Positions 58,301-64,000 of a DNA stretch of 64,000 bases are shown piece after piece. Source of the DNA: Anaeramoeba flamelloides (lineage: Eukaryota > Metamonada > Anaeramoebidae); assembly GCA_027625915.1 (NCBI GenBank), contig JANTQA010000051.1:3968501-4032500 (forward strand), read 5' to 3'. Position 1 is the first letter of the stretch; every line of letters begins with the position of its first letter. A program made the translations under genes and the position numbers. A model generated the notes under the pieces. It did no database searches. It was not told where the DNA came from and was given only the letters and a program-made list of their open reading frames with translations.

Positions 58301-60933
58301 TGATAAACAAATTACTTTTTATTTCAAAAGAATTTCCAAAATGAATTTAAAAATCCTATTTTCATTTAATTCATCTAATTCTTGATTGGGTTTAGAAAAT
58401 AGGATATTTATTCAATTATTCATCAAAAATAAAGGTTTATTGGCAAATTCGTTTGATTTTATAATTATTTATTTTCCATTAAAATGAGAACTAAAGATAA
58501 TTATGAATCTTGATTGAAATTTTTTCTAAAATGTTCTTTTTCTTGGGGTTGAATCTTTTGTAACTGTTTTTGATTTCAAGAATTCAACCCCTTTATTTCA
58601 ATTTTTGAAATATTATTCTTTATTTTGGCTTTGTTTCCTAAAAATATTTAAAAATTGAATTTTGAAAGCAAATTTGTAAAAAAAAGTTTTTTAAAATAAT
58701 AATAAATAGTAATGGGACCAGAAATCTAAGGCTATAACTTGTTTGGATTTATACAAATTAAGGAGATAAAGAAAACAAATCTTCAAAAATAAGCTTTTAT
58801 CGATTTTATTATTTTTTCATTCTTGATTTCAACAAATTTATTTTGGAATTGTGATCTTTCTTGTTTGGTCTTCTAAAAGAAAATATTTGTTTCAAATGCA
58901 CCTCTTTTCGGGTCTATTTTTTTGGTTTACTGTTTGGTTAATTTCACTCATTCTTATAAACACATTTCTAGATCTTCAAAACCAAATTTAATAAAACTCA
59001 AAAATTTAATCAAAAAAAAATTGTTCAAAAAATTGAAAAATGAAAGATTCAACTCTGTTTTACTTTAGATTCGTTTTCTTTTCACAAATAAAGTGGTGAA
59101 TGATGCTTTAAATTTTAATTTTTCAAAGTTTCAATATCTGGTGGCACTCAAAAGATATTTTTCAGTAAGGTTTACACAATGCAAATTTGTCAAAATGGTA
59201 AAATGTACTTACAGTTATCAAAATAAGACGTACACAACGACTATAATCCTGTGTTTCAAAATATAATTTATGCTTTTTTTTGTTCTTGTTCCAAGGCAAC
59301 ATCCAATTGACTACCAAATAGTATACCTAAGTTCAAATCAAATTTTAAAGTAAAGGTCTGGATATTTTCAGTAAAATTTAAATTATTCATGCAAATAGTT
59401 GAAAATTTTTCATAATTCTCAATTAATATTGGAAATTTTTTGTTTTTAAATGATTTTCAAAATTTAATGAAAAATTTACTATATTTTTTGAGATAAATTT
59501 TGAAATTTGATCCTTCATTTTTCGAATTTTATTTTTAAATAATAGAACTTTAAGAAACCAATTCCATATTTAATGAGGGTTTATTGTTAGTTTCTTTGAT
59601 CGGATAATGTGTATAGGTCTTCTATAACAAAAAAACACGCTTTTTATTTTGAAATATGCATTAAATTTTTTGGCAAGCTTTATTTTAACGACAGTACTTC
59701 CTTAAACATAAAAAAACAATTTCATTTAAGGGTTATCATAATTTCATTGACACCTAATATTCTGAATCAATTTTATACTGGTTATTCTTCATTTTGATCA
59801 CTATCAGGGTTTTTCTTTTCATTTGAATTGTTCGAGAAATGACTTAATTTGACATCAAAAAAAAAAAGATTTCTATTCGAAGTCATATTTTGACTTTCCC
59901 TCAGCAGACAACCACTCTTTTAAATCATTTTTGTTGGTGAACATATTGGTTTTCAAAAGTCCCTGAACCTAAAATTTGGATAGTCCTTAACACAACAATT
60001 TATTTCGTTAGGTTGAATTGAATCTTGTTGTGCTCTGGTTCTATTATGATTCTGAATTTCTTATCTTTATTAGGTATCCGAAAAAAAAACAAAAGAATGA
60101 ATGTGTGCCTTTAAAAACGATTTGCTATTGGGCCTAAATGGTTTGTATGGTTTTTCAAAATCCTGTCAGTTGTCACAAATTAAAATTTTTTTTGTTTTGT
60201 TTTGATTCTATTTTGGGATTAGAAGATTCAAACTGAACAACCCCAAGAACAAGTACAGACTTTTTTATCTAATTTTTTACATTCCCAATCTTGAAATCAA
60301 AAAGTTAAAATTTTTAAAAAAAGGGGTTTTCAAAAAAAGAAAAAGAAAGTAAAAAAATATTACTGCAAAATTTTTGTACTAAAACCTTATCTCGAAAAGT
60401 AATTTCTTTTCCCTTTGTCAATTCTTCATTAAATTCTTCATCTTTTTTTGATTTGATCTAGCCAAAGATAAAACACAAAACGATCAAAAATAAAAAATAA
60501 AAAAAAAAAATATAAAGAAAAAAGAAAAAAGAAAAAAGAATTTAGTCAACCAAAAAGTATCGCAATTCGAGAAATTTGGAAAAAAAGGAATTACTATTTG
60601 AAAAAACGGAAACCTTTTTATGATTCCAGGGTTGACAAAAGAGCACAAAAAAAGAAATACATTGACAAGAATGTGAAATATTATCGTAATGATTAGAAAG
60701 TATGATCGAAACTCTTTCATGACATAATAATCAAACAAAGTACATGGTACATTTATTAAAAGGGTTGTGAGTATTAGTTTCGAAGGATCAGAACCAATTT
60801 GACTTTTTCCAGAACAAAAGACATGATTGTTACCAGGGTTATGTTCATAATATTTTTCTTTGGTGATTTGAGATTTGTCTGTAAGATCTGGATAAAGAAT
60901 TGTGCTTTCGACTTTGAAATTCTCGTTTAACAT
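51726..60933 (-). CDS. DHHC-type protein S-acyltransferase, ERF2/ZDHHC9-14-18-like (5 exons, 375 aa)
   Basis: Integral membrane palmitoyltransferase that attaches fatty acids to protein cysteines at Golgi/ER/plasma membrane. Exons are 60933-60595, 60457-60364, 56496-56416, 56300-56293 (8 nt) and 52331-51726; introns are 137, 3867, 115 and 3961 nt; all phases agree. The spliced protein has the ERF2-like NNHVFCSG start (35-42), TM1 and TM2 (about 53-71, 78-99), NPGIIKR (101-107), a 30-residue loop, then the cysteine-rich domain with KFCKTCHIYRAPRSSHC, CNNC and DHHC (169-172; catalytic Cys172), TM3 and TM4 (about 184-209, 234-258), TTRE (268-271, the TTxE motif) and an acidic tail. Oddities: DHHC is followed by Ile-Trp rather than Pro-Trp, and the usual Asn-Cys is Ser-Asp (177-178). 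The long introns hold repeats seen elsewhere in the window. Confidence 0.85.
53125..53740. repeat. Hairpin-rich repeat region hosting the short LINE copy
   Basis: ttttctattttatttgtgaa with gaagtgttctaggtttt is followed by its approximate complement (aaaaacatagaacactt) at 53340, around an inner hairpin (aaataaacagaaaatttt / aaattttcggtttattt). The region then continues to a second ggttttttt/aaaaaaacc hairpin at 53690. The 198-bp LINE end sits between the two. Confidence 0.55.
53405..53602 (-). mobile_element. Short 3'-end copy of the same LINE
   Basis: 198 bp matching the 3' end of the LINE at 38215 with about four differences by eye over 190 bp, including the same triplet tail. Perfect 16-bp target duplications taaaatttctgaaatt flank it (53389-53404 and 53603-53618). 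It is a severely 5'-truncated retrocopy, inserted in a hairpin-rich repeat region and within 800 bp of the DHHC last exon's intron start. Confidence 0.88.
55190..55650. repeat. Single-arm copy of the 45245 repeat family, in the last DHHC intron
   Basis: Same block order: gtttcaatgtaacatctaat, aaattttgaaagtaaattcc, ttcaaatttgatccttta, aatagaactttaagaaatca. Confidence 0.6.
56050..56240. mobile_element. Diverged copy of the 12972 TIR element in the last DHHC intron
   Basis: Shares the core block tatattttgaaataaatacc and cattgattcaattagtag with 12972-13162; the terminal repeats are eroded. It ends about 50 bp from the predicted micro-exon and does not overlap it. Confidence 0.6.
56293..56300 (-). 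CDS. Predicted 8-nt micro-exon of the DHHC gene
   Basis: The bases GTATATGG on the minus strand, flanked by acceptor TTTTTTTAATTAG and donor GTACTT, complete the catalytic Cys codon and add Ile-Trp. They bring phase 1 back to phase 0, which the last exon requires. The upstream intron would be 115 nt, the size of the other short introns here. The conserved Trp after DHHC cannot be supplied by either neighbouring exon. Inferred, not proven. Confidence 0.6.
56416..56496 (-). CDS. DHHC gene exon 3: core of the cysteine-rich domain
   Basis: 81 nt encoding TCHIYRAPRSSHCSTCNNC and then VLRFDHH plus the first base of the catalytic cysteine codon. The motif is diagnostic of DHHC acyltransferases. The stop codon directly upstream in frame forces the acceptor at 56498-56497; donor GTTTGT is also used by CNOT1 exon 2. 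Confidence 0.9.
56590..57650. repeat. Dispersed ~1.1-kb repeat, copy 2, in DHHC intron 2
   Basis: Direct-orientation partner of 20955-22035, sharing blocks in the same order and spacing (tggtcttattcacaagaatc near 57116; ataataatgatgaaaatggt near 57458). Confidence 0.65.
59205..59760. repeat. Single-arm copy of the 45245 repeat family, in DHHC intron 2
   Basis: Contains ccaaggcaacatccaattga, attttttgagataaattttg and aatagaactttaagaaacca. Its distal part (ttattttaacgacag) aligns with ttattttaacaacaa of the long inverted repeat. Confidence 0.62.
60364..60457 (-). CDS. DHHC gene exon 2: loop into the cysteine-rich domain
   Basis: 94 nt, no start codon. Acceptor TTTGGCTAG; donor GTAATA. It encodes an acidic/lysine loop ending EITFRDKVLVQKFC, which corresponds to the EVIINGQTVKLKYC region of ERF2-like proteins, and it supplies the first zinc-ligand cysteine of the domain. 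Phase 0 in, phase 1 out, matching the 56496 exon exactly. Confidence 0.75.
60595..60933 (-). CDS. DHHC gene exon 1: N-terminus, TM1, TM2
   Basis: 113 codons, phase 0 exit at donor GTAATT, the same donor used by CNOT1 exon 1. An alternative donor GTTTCC 19 nt earlier is in a phase that no downstream exon accepts except a spurious one. It encodes FCSG, two hydrophobic segments and the NPGIIKR motif that closes TM2 in ERF2-like enzymes. Confidence 0.78.
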
Positions 60934-61112
60934 TTAAAAAGAAAAAGGAATTTCAAAAACCATAAAATAAGAAAAATAAATCTGTTTAAAACAATTTAAG
61001 GTACAAAATACCAAATTAGAATCATTCAATAATTGAAATGTTAACAATTGTTCATAAATTGTATTACTCACAAAACAAAAAATAAATAATTATCAATACA
61101 AATAAATCAAGG
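60934..61112. other. Short upstream region of the DHHC gene
   Basis: About 180 bp between the DHHC start codon and MITE copy D; any promoter or 5' UTR must share this space or extend into the MITE. Confidence 0.5.
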
Positions 61113-61462
61113 GTGTATTAAAAATTTTGGAGATGGGCAAAACAAAAAAAATGGATTGGTAAATTTGTGGTAAAATTTGATTATCAATTATTGATAGATC
61201 CAATGGTTAGATATCGTCAACTTATTTTATTTGAGTTCTTATGTTTGAAGAACTCAACTTTTACCGAATATCAATTGTTCGAAAAAAGTTCGATCGAATG
61301 AAATAGGTTATGGAATTCAATAAATGAAATAAAAATCTAAAAGATGAAAAAATGATTTTTAAATTATACAAAAATCAAAATTATTTCCAATTTGAATGAA
61401 ATTGTATTACGGTGATACCTTTAACTGTTTTAAAGGTGTTAAAAATTTTGAATTTTAGTTTA
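61113..61462 (-). mobile_element. Tc1/mariner-type MITE, copy D, degenerate and shortened
   Basis: About 350 bp in reverse orientation. Shares the ttggtaaatttgt, attattgatagatcca and ttctttcaac-type segments with copy A, but the left end has decayed. Upstream of the DHHC gene. Confidence 0.6.
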
Positions 61463-62001
61463 TTTTATATAATTCGTTATTCAAACGAAAATTTGTAAAA
61501 AAGTATTAATTAATAATTTTTTAACCATTGACATAAGTTCACGATCTAACCCAAAAATCCAATTTTGATCTAAATTAAATTTTTTTATGTGATTCAATAT
61601 CTCCAAATACCTAACCTGTAAAAAAAAAAAAAAAGAAAATTTTTTGTCAGAGGTTGAAGTTTGTAAACATGGGATTTTTTTACCTTTGTTCCATCACTTA
61701 TACTATGAATTTAATTACTTAAAATTAGTTTCATCTGACCATTGGTTGTTTTTTTATTAAAATTAAATTATAAATGTCAAAGTGATAATTAGCAAAAATA
61801 TATAAAAAATATTTTGAAAAAAAAAAATAAAACTAGTTTTGATAAAAGTGTAAAAAGATTTATTTGAAAAGTTTTAAAGTTCTTTTGAGGTTTATTGTTG
61901 GTGGTAAATTATCAAAGAATTTTCTTGTTTTAGGTATTAGGTATTCTTAATTTCCCTTTTCGAAATGCAGTGTTTGTTGATTTATTTTAATTCTTTGGAT
62001 A

Positions 62002-62530
62002 TAAACTAAATTCCAAAATTTTGGACACATCTTAAACAGTTGAAAGAATAGTAATGCTACATTTTACATTCTATTTGGGAATTATTTGATTTTACAAACT
62101 ATTTCATTTTTTTTGTCTTTTTTTTTTGTTTTAATTACCTTTTTTTTAGTTATGTAATCTGTTTAGTTAGATCTGAAAATTTTTTTGGTGGTTGATAGAA
62201 TGTTAGTGTTGAGTTTGTTAAATTGAAAAATAACATATAATTGGTTTATGGTATCTATCATTTGATTGACCAACAATTGTTGGTGAAATGTCAAAATATT
62301 TACCAATACATTTATTGTTCAGCTCGTTTCATAATTTTGGACACACCAATTTTTTTTTTTGATTTTTCTATTTTTTTCTTTTATTTGTATGAAAATGGTA
62401 TTTTATAAAAACATTAATACTCTGTTACTTAAATGTGCTTTTATATCACGCTTGGAAAAATATAATAAATTGAGTTTTTGTTTTGCTATTTTAGATTTTG
62501 GGTGTGTCAAAATTTTTGGAATGGGGTTTA
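62002..62530 (+). mobile_element. Tc1/mariner-type MITE, copy E
   Basis: About 529 bp, left TAAACTAAATTCCAAAATTT, right TTTTTGGAATGGGGTTTA, flanked by TA. Near-full-length relative of copies B and C. Confidence 0.78.
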
Positions 62531-63517
62531 ATATGTTTATAAAGCTGATTGGGAATTTTGATCTTTTTATTTTACAATTCAAAGTAATATCTAAAGTAAC
62601 AAGATCTTAAACCTAACACAAGATATTCTTATTTTTATTTTTTGCTGATTTTAAATTTTATTCGGTACATTTTTTTCGGGATTTTCCACGGATTATATAT
62701 ATAAACTGTTTTTCAGTCATAGGGGTACAGTTTTATTGAAGAAATGGAAGACATTCTATGAGTTTAATTAATTACTCTTATCAAACTAAAATTTTCAATT
62801 TTTAGATCAAAATCATTAGTTCTCATTTAGTAATTTTTTTTTTTTTTGTTTTTTGCTTTTTGCTTTTTTTTTTTTTTTTTCTTTTCTTGGACATTTTTTT
62901 TTGTTAAAAATTAACTTTGAAAAAAAAAATGTTTGGAAAACCAAATAAACATTAAGAAAAGTGAGGCTTTGTATTTTCTTTTAAAATTCATACATTTAAA
63001 AGTAAAAAATATTATTATCAACGATTTTAATTTCCTAAAGAAATTGTGAATTTTGCACGAGATGTTCTAATGAATGGGCCCAAAAAATTTTTTAACATTT
63101 TTTTTTTTTTTTTGAAATTTTCGGTTTCTTTAGGGTTTTCTTTTATAATTATCGACTCTTATATGAAGTATATTATTTCTCGTGTTTCTAAACAATTTAA
63201 ATTTGGTTGATTCTTATAAATAAAGTGACTTTTTCATTTTTGGCTGGGCCCCTTTGATTAAAATGGAGTTTATTTATATATATTCATTTTAAATAAAAAT
63301 GTGCTGTGGTATATAAAAACGGTGTTTAAAATCTCATACCAATTTCAGAATACAACCCATGTATTTTTCACTTCTTTTTCGAATTCACAATTCAATGTGT
63401 AACTGGGTAGTATACCTAAGTTAAAATCAATTTTGAAGGTAAAATCCTTGATGTTTTAAGTTAATTTTAAATTATTGAATGAAATCTTTAGTATGTTTTT
63501 TCTGAATACAAAATTTT
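62531..63517. other. AT-rich DNA after MITE copy E
   Basis: Poly-T tracts and a partial copy of the 45245 repeat family at 63330-63500 (tcaattttgaaggtaaaatc). No gene recognised. Confidence 0.55.
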
Positions 63518-63706
63518 TTGTTTGATTATGAAAAATTCATTTTTTTGATAGAATATTCACCAAAACATGTTGAGAAATTGATTTCTGACTATTTTAAGTT
63601 TTTTTACTCAATTGGTCATTTTTCCAAAAATAATAAAACTTTTCCAATGCTGTCACCACACCCAAGTTTCTTTTTGGAAAAGTATGAGGTTTTTAATAGC
63701 AAATAA
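63518..63706 (+). CDS. Unassigned open frame near the window end
   Basis: An open stretch with protein-like residue use (EYSPKHVEKLISDYFKFFYS, then FPMLSPHPSFFLEKYEVF) and no homopolymer bias, but no ATG at its start; it could be an exon. No family recognised. It follows a fragment of the 45245 repeat family, so a repeat origin is possible. Confidence 0.22.
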   Translation: MFDYEKFIFLIEYSPKHVEKLISDYFKFFYSIGHFSKNNKTFPMLSPHPSFFLEKYEVFNSK

Positions 63707-63725
63707 TTCATATTAATAAACAAAT

Positions 63726-63812
63726 AAAAATGTTTGGGGTTGTTTTTGTGTTTGGATTCTGAAAATTATTTTCGATTTTTTTATTTCTGTTTCAACCCCA
63801 AACATTTTTTTT
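63726..63812. repeat. Short palindromic element
   Basis: aaaaatgtttggggttg is followed about 50 bp later by its perfect complement caaccccaaacattttt. Could be a tiny MITE or a transcript hairpin. Confidence 0.7.
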
Positions 63813-64000
63813 CTTTTATTAAAAGGAATTTTTTATTATTACAAACCTCTAGTTTATTGATAAGTAATCTCTAGCTTGTGTATACAGTGAAAAGTTTTAT
63901 AATTTTTGGAAAAATGACAAATTTATTAAAAATCTAAAATATTAAGATATCAATTGTTCAACATGTGTAAAGAAATTGTATTTAAGCAGAGAACAATTAC

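Noticed and set aside
59690-59700. An 11-nt micro-exon for the DHHC gene that would give RKYC before TCHIYRAPR, with matching phase from an earlier donor at 60613.
   Set aside because: It lies inside a repeat arm (59205-59760) homologous to non-genic copies, and the exon at 60457-60364 explains the region better: it keeps the usual 30-residue loop, has a better donor and matches phase 0/1.

Overview
This is a eukaryotic nuclear window, very AT-rich (roughly 20% GC between genes and about 28-45% in exons, by eye), with standard stop codons, spliceosomal introns, Asn/Gln homopolymers in a housekeeping protein and many transposon-derived repeats. The gene content (CNOT1, a CARMIL-like PH+LRR protein, a DHHC palmitoyltransferase, a membrane-anchored HSL-type esterase) and base composition suggest an amoeboid or amoeboflagellate protist. 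Amoebozoa, Anaeramoeba-like metamonads and Heterolobosea are candidates; nothing here decides between them.

Layout. All four protein genes I can defend lie on the minus strand. (1) 4702-19374: a four-exon CNOT1 gene whose N-terminal 221 codons lie in three small exons up to 7 kb upstream of the large exon. (2) 23887-26504: a two-exon CARMIL/LRRC16-like gene. (3) 43496-44527: an intronless alpha/beta hydrolase. (4) 51726-60933: a DHHC palmitoyltransferase in five exons, one apparently only 8 nt long. A tRNA-Asp(GTC) gene lies at 32915-32985 on the plus strand. The exon joins were found by matching reading phase and conserved family motifs; all phases agree.

Introns fall into two classes: four of 107-140 nt and four of about 1.9-4.4 kb. 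The long ones are filled by the same repeats that fill the intergenic DNA. The repeats include a decayed Tc1/mariner element with five related non-autonomous copies; six copies of a palindromic TIR element between 28.5 and 40.4 kb; a 5'-truncated LINE inserted into one of these with a 17-bp target duplication; a second, nearly identical LINE 3' end with a 16-bp duplication; an older LINE remnant; and several long inverted repeats.

The genes do not form a pathway. They are unrelated cellular functions (mRNA deadenylation, actin regulation, lipid/ester hydrolysis, protein palmitoylation, translation) separated by repeat-rich DNA. I found no clearly new biological system. The most unusual points are the predicted 8-nt exon in the middle of the DHHC active-site region, the loss of a usually conserved zinc-ligand cysteine in the same protein, and the nested, recently active transposons.
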